Below are positions 1-7,852 of a stretch of DNA of 42,015 nt, piece after piece (positions within the stretch are counted from its first letter, which is position 1; the number at the start of each line of letters is the position of its first letter). The stretch is from Chitinophagaceae bacterium T5-Br10_B2g13 (GTDB taxonomy: Bacteria > Bacteroidota > Rhodothermia > Balneolales > Balneolaceae): the NCBI GenBank assembly GCA_001564065.1, contig LKNA01000022.1:1-42015 (forward strand), read 5' to 3'. Made by a program: the position numbers and the translations under genes. The notes under the pieces were generated by a model. That model ran no database searches and was not told the DNA's origin. It saw nothing but the letters and a program-made list of their open reading frames with translations.

Positions 1-1199
1 AGGAATTCCAAAAAAACGATGAAGAGCTAACCTTCAGGGAATTTCAGGCTGCAATCTGGAGTCTGGCCGGTTATATGGAGATTGCACCGGAATTTGATTT
101 AACAAAACTTTCGGACAGTGAACTTCCAAGTGATTTCAGAACGAACGGGGTTGCAAATTTCAATAAGCAGAAAGTCCTTGATATGGTAAGTAATGTATTG
201 TCTAATTACTCAAGTGTAGTTGTATCGTACTATGGAGTTGTCGGGCAAACAGCAGACGATCAACAGGATATCATCAAAGATCCGGAAGATCCCAGTGATC
301 CAGAAGTAGGAATTGATAGAATTGAGTTGATACCTGATCCTGCAGAAGTCAGAGAGACCTTAACCATTCAAATGGATGCAACTGTTTATAATGAAGAGAA
401 TGAGATCGTAAGTTGTAATTTGGATTGGACAATCGGTGACGGTTTTTATGCTTCAGTTGATGGAAACGGTTTAGTTACAGGAATTAATGAGGGGCAAACA
501 ACGGTAACCGCAGATTGTAATGGAATAAGTGCTACTGCTACAGTAGTTGTTACTCCACCCCCGCCCGTGATTGATGAGGATACATATATCTATATCTATT
601 TTGATTCTTCTGGTTCAATGGATAGCACATTAAGTCCATTGGTATCAATGAGAAATAACTTGTTAAGAAGTGCATTGCTTCCATTTTACAATAATAATGA
701 AGCTGCGTATGATGAACAGGTGAATGTGATTAGCTGGAGTAATGAGCGAACATTCAATGTTATGAATTTACAGGGTGCACAACCTCCGGATGGAAATGTC
801 ATTGTATTGGTGTTCCAGGATGAGGCTCATTCAACGTATCATGGAAGTGGTTCGACGTGGAGCCCTAATTCTGCACGGACATTTAATTTTAACACTGATA
901 TTACTAATCTAAGAACGCGGTTGGATCAGTTTGCGAATGATTTTAGTCCGGAATATTACAGAAGCGTCATTTTCCAAGTGACTAACACTACATTCTCGGG
1001 AGTTGAAAGTCAAGTGGGAGCTAATTTTAAAGCACTAATTCAGGCTGTTGAAAATGGCACCGGAAATTATGCGCCACCTTACGGCCTGTCCGATCGTAGT
1101 GAAATAACTTATGTCTATGACGTTGAGGACGGTGATAGTCCCGAAGCATATTTAGAATTGGTAATTGACGCATTGAAAGATCTCGGATTCCAGCTCTAA
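1..1199 (+). CDS. Surface protein with Big-2 and VWA-like domains (5' end outside window)
   Basis: The reading frame is open back to the left edge (first full codon at position 3), so this is the C-terminal part of a longer protein; the ATG at 75 is internal. Counting from that ATG, residues ~80-159 look like a bacterial Ig-like group 2 (Big-2) domain, with the typical pattern ending in VTATAD-like and ATATVVV strands. A proline-rich linker follows. From ~170 there is a von Willebrand factor A-like domain with the metal-site motif DSSGS (residues 177-181) directly after a hydrophobic strand. Such proteins are usually exported and act in adhesion or at the surface. No C-terminal sorting domain is visible; the protein ends shortly after the VWA-like region. 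Ligand and exact role cannot be read from the sequence. Confidence 0.75.
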   Translation, partial: EFQKNDEELTFREFQAAIWSLAGYMEIAPEFDLTKLSDSELPSDFRTNGVANFNKQKVLDMVSNVLSNYSSVVVSYYGVVGQTADDQQDIIKDPEDPSDPEVGIDRIELIPDPAEVRETLTIQMDATVYNEENEIVSCNLDWTIGDGFYASVDGNGLVTGINEGQTTVTADCNGISATATVVVTPPPPVIDEDTYIYIYFDSSGSMDSTLSPLVSMRNNLLRSALLPFYNNNEAAYDEQVNVISWSNERTFNVMNLQGAQPPDGNVIVLVFQDEAHSTYHGSGSTWSPNSARTFNFNTDITNLRTRLDQFANDFSPEYYRSVIFQVTNTTFSGVESQVGANFKALIQAVENGTGNYAPPYGLSDRSEITYVYDVEDGDSPEAYLELVIDALKDLGFQL

Positions 1200-1227
1200 A
1201 TAACTTGTATCAACATTAATTTTATAG

Positions 1228-1259
1228 AAAAGGAAGGGCACTTTAGTCCTTCCTTTTTT
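1228..1259 (+). terminator. Intrinsic terminator, probably bidirectional
   Basis: GGAAGGGC (1232-1239) pairs with GTCCTTCC (1246-1253), with one G-T wobble and a six-base loop. Six T follow on the plus strand and four A precede the stem. It sits between the stop of the VWA gene and the end of the convergent yjbQ, whose stop codon overlaps the T tract, so it can serve both directions. Confidence 0.8.
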
Positions 1260-1680
1260 ATTCCCCAACCACAGTCATAACCAACCTCCTCGCCCCACCC
1301 CGATTCCTGTGCTCACAAAGATAAATCCCCTGCCACGTTCCCAGGTTAAACGCTCCGTCTGTTACAGGTATGGATACAGAACTCCCGAGCAGTGAACTTT
1401 TTATGTGGGATGTCATATCATCCGGCCCTTCCAAAGTGTGTTCAAACAGTGAACTGTCTTCCGGAACCATTCTGTTGAAATGCGACTCGAAATCGCGGCG
1501 TACGGAAGGGTCAGCGTTTTCATTGATCGTTAAACCGGCGCTGGTGTGCTGAATGAAGATATGTGCAATTCCGGCTTTGACATCTCTTAACTCAGGGATT
1601 TTCTCAAGAACCTCATCTGTTATCAGTTGAAAGCCTCGAGGTTTAGGTGAAAGTGTAATTGTTTTTTGAATCACGCTCAT
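1258..1680 (-). CDS. yjbQ: YjbQ/UPF0047 family protein (secondary thiamine-phosphate synthase-like)
   Basis: A 140-residue protein of the usual family length, starting at ATG 1680. The family signatures are all present: HTSAGLTINENAD (45-57), HTLEGPDDMTSHIKSS (81-96) and GTWQGIYLCEHR (114-125). YjbQ proteins form small beta-barrel oligomers. Some members show weak thiamine-phosphate synthase activity, which gave the family its annotated name, but the physiological role is unsettled. The histidines and acidic residues in these motifs are intact. The gene begins 3 bases after the stop of the upstream SDR gene, so the two are almost certainly co-transcribed. Family assignment is sure; function is not. 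Confidence 0.92.
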   Translation of the reverse strand: MSVIQKTITLSPKPRGFQLITDEVLEKIPELRDVKAGIAHIFIQHTSAGLTINENADPSVRRDFESHFNRMVPEDSSLFEHTLEGPDDMTSHIKSSLLGSSVSIPVTDGAFNLGTWQGIYLCEHRNRGGARRLVMTVVGE

Positions 1681-1683
1681 AAG

Positions 1684-2460
1684 CTATCCAAAGATTCCTT
1701 TAATAACACCGCCATCGTGACTAATTGTCTGCCCGGTTACATAGCCGCTATGAGGCGACAAAAGCCATGCTGCCAATGACGCAAGCTCTTCGGCCTTACC
1801 CATTCTTTTCACGGGAATATTTGCAACCAATTCTTCTTTTGCTTTGTCGTAAGAGATCCCTTTGATACTGCTGTTATTCTGGATCACTCTTTCAATGGCA
1901 GGGGTTTCATGGGAACCGGGCGCCAATACATTCACGGTTACCCCTTTATCAGCAATTTCCAAAGCAAGTGATTTGGCAAAACCGACAACCCCGGCTCTAA
2001 ATGAATTGCTCAATGATAAAGAGGGTAGAGGCTGTTTTACTGATTGGCTCTCAACAAAGAGTATCCGGCCATAGTTGTTTTGAACCAGAAGAGGAGCCAG
2101 GCGAAGTGAAAGATCAATTTTCCAGCGCATAACAAGTTGCCAGGCAGCATCCCAGTCTGTCATATCGGTATTCTGAGGTGTTCCGGTCGGCGGGCCACCG
2201 GCATTGAGTACTATACCATGAAAGGATCCTTTTTTTACACTCTTCTCAATCTTGGAAAGCGTTTCACTATAGATCAAGCTCCCTTCTATGATAGTGGTCT
2301 GTTTTTCGTAGTGGCTGTATTTATCTTTTAAAAGGTTTCCACGCCGGGCGACTAAGACAACATGTGCCCCCTCTTTTAACAGTTGACGCGCAATGGCTTC
2401 ACCGAAACCGCTGCTCGCTCCACACACGATAAACCGTTGTTTTTCAAGTTTTAAATTCAT
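1684..2460 (-). CDS. SDR-family oxidoreductase with replaced catalytic Tyr/Lys
   Basis: A 258-residue short-chain dehydrogenase/reductase with a Rossmann fold. The nucleotide-binding motif is GASSGFG (14-20), the structural NAGG is at 86-89, and a PG-x-x-x-T-like turn (PGSHET) lies near 201. Where classical SDRs have Ser-...-YxxxK, this protein has SQS (138-140) and then SNSFR, so Ser151 sits at the Tyr position and Arg155 at the Lys position. The downstream helix (GFAKSLALEIA) aligns normally, which makes the register clear. Divergent SDRs with this kind of substitution are known from other bacteria and archaea. They may be non-catalytic or use another mechanism, so calling it a ketoacyl-ACP reductase would go too far. 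It heads a two-gene unit with yjbQ and diverges from typA. Confidence 0.85.
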   Translation of the reverse strand: MNLKLEKQRFIVCGASSGFGEAIARQLLKEGAHVVLVARRGNLLKDKYSHYEKQTTIIEGSLIYSETLSKIEKSVKKGSFHGIVLNAGGPPTGTPQNTDMTDWDAAWQLVMRWKIDLSLRLAPLLVQNNYGRILFVESQSVKQPLPSLSLSNSFRAGVVGFAKSLALEIADKGVTVNVLAPGSHETPAIERVIQNNSSIKGISYDKAKEELVANIPVKRMGKAEELASLAAWLLSPHSGYVTGQTISHDGGVIKGIFG

Positions 2461-2567
2461 GGTACTACAATTGGGTTAGTATAGTTAATGCAGAAATAAT
2501 ATCGACTTGTCGTAATAAAAGCTTATTTTAGGAAGCTGTAAACATTTTCATTTAAATAATAAACTTA

Positions 2568-2594
2568 ATCTGATTTGTTCAAGGCAAATCAGAT
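2568..2594 (+). promoter_or_regulatory. Perfect hairpin in the typA leader
   Basis: ATCTGATTTG (2568-2577) pairs perfectly with CAAATCAGAT (2585-2594) around a 7-base loop. It ends 17 bases before the typA ATG, next to GGTGAT (2595-2600), which could be a weak ribosome-binding site. There is no T tract and the flanking genes diverge, so it is not a terminator. It may be a leader RNA structure or an operator. Confidence 0.45.
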
Positions 2595-2611
2595 GGTGAT
2601 TTACCAAATTT

Positions 2612-4432
2612 ATGACACAAGATATTAGAAATATAGCCATTATCGCTCACGTTGATCACGGGAAAACCACACTGGTTGACCAAATGCTTAGACAGAGCGG
2701 TACATTCAGAGAGAATCAACAAGTAGACGAGAGAGTAATGGACTCCGGTGACCTCGAAAAAGAGAAGGGGATTACCATTAGTTCTAAAAACACAGCCGTT
2801 ATCTGGAAAGATACCAAAATCAATATTGTGGATACACCGGGTCACGCTGATTTCGGAGGTGAAGTGGAGCGTATTCTGAAGATGGTAAACGGTGTGATTC
2901 TGCTTGTGGACGCTGCAGAAGGCCCTCTGCCACAAACAAAATTTGTACTTCGAAAATCACTTGCACTTGGCTATCAACCCATTGTTCTGATTAACAAAAT
3001 TGACAGACAGGATGCGCGTCCGGATGCGGTTCTGAATATGATATTTGATCTTTTTGTATCACTGGATGCCAGTGATGAACAGCTCGATTTCCCGGTTCTA
3101 TATGCGGCTGCTATTGAAGGCTATGCTAAAAACGAACTTGAAGACGAGAACGTGGATATGGCACCGCTGTTTGATAAGATTGTAGACCACATCCCACCGC
3201 CAGAGCAGATTACAGATGCTCCGTTCAAAATGCTGGTAAGCAGTGTAGATTGGAATGATTATGTTGGTCGTATTGCCATTGGCCGTGTAGAGCAGGGTAC
3301 GATCAAAACCAATCAGGAAATTATTTTGATGGACCGTAAGGGAAATCAGAAAATAAAAGCAAAAGCTACTAAACTGTTTACGTTTAACGGGTTGAACCGG
3401 GAACCGGTAGAGGAAGCTCAGGCGGGAGATATTTTTGCCATGGCAGGGTATGATGCCGTTGAGATCGGCGATACGCTTACTCACGTTTCAGACCCTACTC
3501 CGATCGAGTACTACGATATTGATCAGCCAACTATGGCGATGTACTTCAGAGTAAATAACTCTCCTTTTGCAGGTCTGGAAGGCGATTATGTGACGTCGAA
3601 TATGATAAAGGATCGTCTGAATAAGGAGATCCGGACCAACGTATCCATTCAGGTTGAGCAGACAGAAAATCCGGATATTTTCAGAGTGGCCGGCCGGGGA
3701 GAACTTCAGCTTTCGATCCTGATTGAAACCATGAGAAGAGAGGGATTTGAATTTGCAGTTTCAAGACCGGAAGTGCTTTACCGGGAAATTGATGGACAGA
3801 CTCACGAACCGTTTGAAGAGGTTGTAGTGGATGTTCACTCCGACTACAGTAATAAAGTGATCGACAATCTTCAGAAAAGAAAAGGTATCATGACATCGAT
3901 GGTACAGGAAGGAGAGAACCACAGAGTTGAGTTTAAAGTGCCTTCGCGAGGATTGATCGGTTTCAGGGGAGAGATGCTAACTGAAACCCGCGGAACAGGT
4001 ATCATGCACCAGCAGTTCGACTCTTATGAGCCTTATGCCGGTGACATTCCCGGACGTACACGAGGTGCTCTCATCTCTCTTGAGAAAGGTGATGTAACAC
4101 CTTATGCCCTGGAGGGGCTTCAGGACAGAGGCCAGTTCATCGTGCAGCCGGGTGACCCCGTTTATACCGGGCAGGTTGTTGGGATTAACAATCGTGCAGA
4201 TGATCTGGTTGTGAACGTAGTAAAAAAGAAAAATCTTACGAATCACAGAGCGACACAAACTGCTGATTCAGTGAAAATTTCTCAAGCGAAAAAAATGAGT
4301 CTCGAACAGTGTATTGAATTCATCGACAATGATGAGCTGCTGGAAGTGACTCCAAAAAGCCTGAGAATTAGAAAAACCTATCTCGATCATAACGAGCGAA
4401 AAAGAGCTGAGAAGCAGAAAGAGCTGGTTTAA
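2612..4432 (+). CDS. typA: Ribosome-associated GTPase TypA/BipA
   Basis: A 606-residue translational GTPase of normal TypA length. G1 is AHVDHGKT (12-19), the switch region has EKEKGITI (~50-57), G3 is DTPGH (74-78) and G4 is NKID (128-131). EF-G-like domains follow: domain II, the V-like region with GEL..SILIETMRREGFE, and the BipA-specific C-terminus with RGLIGFRGEMLTETRGTG and GDVTPYALEGLQDRG. TypA binds the 70S ribosome near the EF-G site and helps 50S assembly and translation at low temperature or under stress. The ATG at 2612 gives the canonical N-terminus. It is a single-gene unit diverging from the SDR gene, with a hairpin just upstream of the start. Confidence 0.98.
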   Translation: MTQDIRNIAIIAHVDHGKTTLVDQMLRQSGTFRENQQVDERVMDSGDLEKEKGITISSKNTAVIWKDTKINIVDTPGHADFGGEVERILKMVNGVILLVDAAEGPLPQTKFVLRKSLALGYQPIVLINKIDRQDARPDAVLNMIFDLFVSLDASDEQLDFPVLYAAAIEGYAKNELEDENVDMAPLFDKIVDHIPPPEQITDAPFKMLVSSVDWNDYVGRIAIGRVEQGTIKTNQEIILMDRKGNQKIKAKATKLFTFNGLNREPVEEAQAGDIFAMAGYDAVEIGDTLTHVSDPTPIEYYDIDQPTMAMYFRVNNSPFAGLEGDYVTSNMIKDRLNKEIRTNVSIQVEQTENPDIFRVAGRGELQLSILIETMRREGFEFAVSRPEVLYREIDGQTHEPFEEVVVDVHSDYSNKVIDNLQKRKGIMTSMVQEGENHRVEFKVPSRGLIGFRGEMLTETRGTGIMHQQFDSYEPYAGDIPGRTRGALISLEKGDVTPYALEGLQDRGQFIVQPGDPVYTGQVVGINNRADDLVVNVVKKKNLTNHRATQTADSVKISQAKKMSLEQCIEFIDNDELLEVTPKSLRIRKTYLDHNERKRAEKQKELV

Positions 4433-4435
4433 CTC

Positions 4436-4476
4436 ACCCCCTGTCCCCCGTCTCTATCTCGATAGAGAGGGGGAGC
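4436..4476 (+). repeat. GC-rich palindromic intergenic repeat, copy A
   Basis: CACCCCCTGTCCCCC leads into a long hairpin. TCCCCC (4444-4449) and TCTCTATC (4451-4458) pair with GATAGAGA (4461-4468) and GGGGGA (4469-4474), with one bulged G at 4450. No T tract follows. The CACCCC...TGTCCCC...GGGGA layout matches the reverse complement of copy B beyond the photolyase gene, which suggests a dispersed REP-like element. Confidence 0.5.
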
Positions 4477-4614
4477 TACAGAATTGATTATTAAGAATCT
4501 ACGAGGTCAGGTAAAAAGTTAGATTACAAAGTCCTCATTTCTTGCTTGAATACAAGGGAACAGGGGATGAGTCTTATAAGGAATGACTGTTTATATTTTA
4601 TCGTTTTCATTCAC

Positions 4615-6093
4615 ATGAGAAACTTCAACAGTCACAGAGTCTTTAAACAAAATCAAAAAGAACCTAATCCGGATGGGGATTATGTTCTCTATTGGATGCA
4701 GATTAACCGGCGATTTCACTACAATTTTGCACTGGAATACGCCGTAGGTTGGGCCAATAAACTTGGCAAGCCACTGCTAATCCTGGAAGCATTTTCTTGC
4801 GATTATCCCTGGGCAACAGAACGATCTCACTCATTCATGATGCAGGGGATGAAAGAGCATCTGGATTATGCAACAGATCAGGATCTGAACTATGTTTCCT
4901 TTGTGGAAGGGGAGGGAGGACAGTATAAGAAACTACTTTTTGATCTGGCTTCTAACGCATCTGTTCTGGTTACGGATGAGTACCCCGTCTTTATTATGAA
5001 AGAGAGAAACCGGGATTATCCAAAGGAGTTGAATATTCCGTACATCACAGTAGACAGTAATGGTCTCATCCCGCTTGGCCTGACCGATAAAGATCCCTAC
5101 AGCGCATATTTTTTCAGGAAAATTATGCAAAAACATTTTGTGGAGGCGTTCACAAATCCGCCGAAGCGGAATCCGCTGGATGAGTTGGAGGTTCATTCAA
5201 AAGTAGAATTATCGGAATCCGTTTTTGATAATCTCCCTGATGCGAAAAAAGCATTAAATGATATTCCGGGCTTTATAGCCAAGCTAAATATTAACCGTGA
5301 TGTAAAAGCGATTGAGTGGCAAGGCACACGTTCGGCCGGTCTTGGTATGCTTGGGCAATTTATTAAAAATGGATTGCTGGAATATGATGAGAAACGAAAC
5401 GATCCGGATGAGAAAAAAACAAGCCAGCTCAGTCCCTGGCTTCATTTTGGAAAAGTTTCGGAGTACGAAATTGTGAAAGCTGTTTTAGAACATCAGCCGG
5501 AAGGTTGGGATCTGGATAAGATCACATTTAATAAAGGCTCAACCGGCGGTTTTTTTAATGGCAATCCGAACATCGACGGTTTTCTGGATGAGGTGATTAC
5601 CTGGCGCGAGGTTGGTTTCCATTTTGCCCATCACAGGCCCGACTATGACAGAATTGACAGTTTACCCGACTGGGTACAGAAGACGATGGATGAACATCGT
5701 GATGACCCGAGAGAGTGGGTTTACAGCTATGATGAACTGAAAAATTCCCAAACTCACGATGAGATCTGGAACGCAGCTCAAACTCAACTGCGTGAAGAGG
5801 GAATTATCCATAACTATCTGAGGATGCTTTGGGGTAAAAAAGTGATCGAGTGGACACCGGATTATGAAACTGCTGCTCAATATCTAATTGACCTGAACAA
5901 CACGTATGCCATTGACGGTCGCGATCCCAATAGCTATTCAGGTATATTCTGGTGTCTTGGGCGATTTGATCGGGCATGGCAGGAGAGATCTGTTTTTGGA
6001 AAGTTGCGCTACATGACCAGTGAAAGTACCCGCAAGAAAGTGAAGCTGAAAGAGTATCTGAACCGATATGGAAATCAGAAAAGTCTGCTCTGA
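4615..6093 (+). CDS. phr: Class II CPD photolyase (deoxyribodipyrimidine photo-lyase)
   Basis: A flavoprotein that splits UV-induced cyclobutane pyrimidine dimers with blue light. The N-terminal alpha/beta antenna domain starts at DGDYVLYWMQINRR. The C-terminal FAD-binding domain carries the class II signatures LSPWLHFGK, DEVITWREVGF, THDEIWNAAQTQL, EGIIHNYLRMLWGKK and DGRDPNSYSGIFW. I chose the ATG at 4615 (492 residues). The frame is open upstream to a TTG at 4546, but those 23 residues are hydrophobic and unlike the family, and the antenna domain begins soon after 4615. No clear Shine-Dalgarno is present. The gene stands alone between two related palindromic repeats. Photorepair suits a light-exposed habitat and pairs with lexA elsewhere in the window. 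Confidence 0.95.
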   Translation: MRNFNSHRVFKQNQKEPNPDGDYVLYWMQINRRFHYNFALEYAVGWANKLGKPLLILEAFSCDYPWATERSHSFMMQGMKEHLDYATDQDLNYVSFVEGEGGQYKKLLFDLASNASVLVTDEYPVFIMKERNRDYPKELNIPYITVDSNGLIPLGLTDKDPYSAYFFRKIMQKHFVEAFTNPPKRNPLDELEVHSKVELSESVFDNLPDAKKALNDIPGFIAKLNINRDVKAIEWQGTRSAGLGMLGQFIKNGLLEYDEKRNDPDEKKTSQLSPWLHFGKVSEYEIVKAVLEHQPEGWDLDKITFNKGSTGGFFNGNPNIDGFLDEVITWREVGFHFAHHRPDYDRIDSLPDWVQKTMDEHRDDPREWVYSYDELKNSQTHDEIWNAAQTQLREEGIIHNYLRMLWGKKVIEWTPDYETAAQYLIDLNNTYAIDGRDPNSYSGIFWCLGRFDRAWQERSVFGKLRYMTSESTRKKVKLKEYLNRYGNQKSLL

Positions 6094-6119
6094 TTTGTAC
6101 CTATAACTTCAGTCATTAA

Positions 6120-6158
6120 AAATCTCCCCTAAAAAGGGGACAAAAAGAGGGGTGTAAT
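6120..6158 (-). repeat. GC-rich palindromic intergenic repeat, copy B
   Basis: On the plus strand TCCCCT (6125-6130) and AGGGGA (6135-6140) form a hairpin, followed by AGAGGGGTG. The reverse complement reads CACCCCT...TGTCCCC...GGGGAG, the same order of elements as copy A at 4436-4476. The two copies therefore face each other across the photolyase gene. The arms are shorter and the spacer is A-rich, so they are diverged copies. Confidence 0.45.
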
Positions 6159-6230
6159 TTTTTTAAAATTCAATCCGTATTTACACAATCTTGGTTTTTT
6201 TTCTGATGCGCTTACAACTGAACTCTTGTT

Positions 6231-7025
6231 CTACAGCTCCCCGATTAAAGCATTTACCAGTCGCGCAAAGTCCTCTTTGCGGGTTTCGGCGGCAGCTTTT
6301 ACTTCTGCATGATCCAGTTTCTGTTTGAGAACTCCGGCCGCCATATTAGTAACGAGTGAGATTGCTGCAGCGGGTAAATTAAGCCGTGAAGCCTCTATCA
6401 GCTCCGGAGCTGTACTCATGCCTACCACATCCACTCCCATTGTTCTGAAGGCTCTGATTTCGGCCTTTGTTTCATAACTGGGCCCTTTAGCGAACAGGTA
6501 GGTGCCACGCTGAACTTCAAGTCCGATTGAAGCGGCGATTTCTCGCACTCTGTCGGCAACCGGCCGTAAATTGTAGCTGAATTTCTGAGATGCTACAGGA
6601 GATACTTTATACAGCCCGCGAAAAATATCATCAATGACCATCAAATCACCCACTTTGAAACTAGTGTTGATGGCACCGGCTGCGTTGGAAACGATTAGCT
6701 TTTTTGCATTAAATGCTTTAGCTAAACGAACGGGCAGAACGGTTTTGGAAAGCGGATATCCTTCATAGTGGTGAAAACGCCCCGAAAATGCGATGATTTT
6801 TTTTCCTCCAACCAACCCGGTAAATAACTCACCTGCGTGTCCTTCTACACTTGAGTGGGGAAAGTTAGGAATCTGATTGTAGGGAATCGAAAACGGCTCG
6901 TCGATAGTGGTAGAAAAGTCACCCAGACCGGAACCGAGTATTACGGCTGCTTCAATTTCTTCAGGAAAATCGTTTTCAATCAGGTGTGCTTTAATTTTTT
7001 CAATGTATTCGGGCAGTTCACTCAT
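6231..7025 (-). CDS. punA: Purine nucleoside phosphorylase (trimeric, PNP/MTAP family)
   Basis: Catalyses phosphorolysis of purine (deoxy)nucleosides to base plus (deoxy)ribose-1-phosphate in purine salvage. The 264-residue sequence has the phosphate loop GSGLG (31-35), GRFHHYEG (82-89), SNAAGA (113-118), the base-pocket GPSYET (181-186), GMSTAPE (202-208) and TN (226-227). The Glu185/Asn227 pair is typical of the guanosine/inosine-specific trimeric enzymes rather than of adenosine-acting MTAP. Its ATG overlaps the stop of the MBL gene by 4 bases (ATGA), so translation is probably coupled. It is the last gene of the long minus-strand series that starts at porV. Confidence 0.93.
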   Translation of the reverse strand: MSELPEYIEKIKAHLIENDFPEEIEAAVILGSGLGDFSTTIDEPFSIPYNQIPNFPHSSVEGHAGELFTGLVGGKKIIAFSGRFHHYEGYPLSKTVLPVRLAKAFNAKKLIVSNAAGAINTSFKVGDLMVIDDIFRGLYKVSPVASQKFSYNLRPVADRVREIAASIGLEVQRGTYLFAKGPSYETKAEIRAFRTMGVDVVGMSTAPELIEASRLNLPAAAISLVTNMAAGVLKQKLDHAEVKAAAETRKEDFARLVNALIGEL

Positions 7026-7813
7026 GATATATTTTCAATTGTATATCCTTTTTTCTTGTCGTAGTCAGTCAATTTAAAAATAGGGTGATCTGACTCATGA
7101 TACGTCATAATAGCATAACCTTCATCATATGCAAGCCTCTGAAGCTCATTTCGAACCTTTAAACTCTGTTTTGGATCGAAATCAAATTTTGCCTCAAAAG
7201 AACGGTTAACGGCACTTCGACGCCCAAGTACATCACCTGCCATAATGTAACGATCTTCTCCATTTTCATAAAAGAGTACCTGATGAAATTCGGTATGTCC
7301 GCCAATTTTTTTGGTACGTACATGCCCAATTTGGTTTTCATCATCTTCTAAAAAGTGGAGATTGCCATGAGAATCGATGAAATTAAAAAAATCTTTTTCA
7401 TCATCACCCTGCTTTTCAACCACTTTTCTGAGTTTATCCCACTCATTTTTTGAAACCCAGATTTTTGCATCCGGAAAAGTAAGCTCCCAGTATCCGTTTT
7501 TTCGGTTTGCTAATCCGCCAATGTGATCGAAGTGAAGGTGGCTGGCAAAAATATCGGTGATTTCGAAATCTTCAATCCCTTCGTCTTCAAGATTTTCGAG
7601 GATGGTATCAATGGAAGTATTCTCGCCCAGTAAATCACCCAATCCAACATCGAATAGAATATTTTTTTCACCATCCTGAATCAAAAAAGGATTGATGGAG
7701 AGCTTGAGCGTCCCTTTGTGTGGCGGATCATCCCGCTGAATTCTTCTGAAGATTTTGTCTAACCCTACAGAAAAAGTTCCCTCGTATAGAGGTTTTACAT
7801 TAACCTTACTCAT
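7022..7813 (-). CDS. MBL-fold metallohydrolase
   Basis: A 263-residue metallo-beta-lactamase-fold hydrolase. The metal motif HLHFDH is at 92-97. Further ligand motifs follow in order: GGHTEFHQ, an AGD motif (YIMAGDV), and a terminal H in TYHESDHP. All ligands for a two-metal centre appear present. The domain spans the protein and there is no signal peptide, so it is cytoplasmic. Closest in layout to quorum-quenching lactonase-like or general MBL hydrolases; the substrate cannot be told. It lies 39 bases after phoH and overlaps the PNP start by 4 bases, so it is in the same transcription unit. Confidence 0.9.
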   Translation of the reverse strand: MSKVNVKPLYEGTFSVGLDKIFRRIQRDDPPHKGTLKLSINPFLIQDGEKNILFDVGLGDLLGENTSIDTILENLEDEGIEDFEITDIFASHLHFDHIGGLANRKNGYWELTFPDAKIWVSKNEWDKLRKVVEKQGDDEKDFFNFIDSHGNLHFLEDDENQIGHVRTKKIGGHTEFHQVLFYENGEDRYIMAGDVLGRRSAVNRSFEAKFDFDPKQSLKVRNELQRLAYDEGYAIMTYHESDHPIFKLTDYDKKKGYTIENIS

Positions 7814-7852
7814 AGTGTATTGTTGCTAAAATAATTTTTTAGAAGGGGAGTA

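Noticed and set aside
4546..4614. N-terminal extension of the photolyase from a TTG
   Set aside because: The added residues are not family-like; the ATG at 4615 lies close to the start of the antenna domain.
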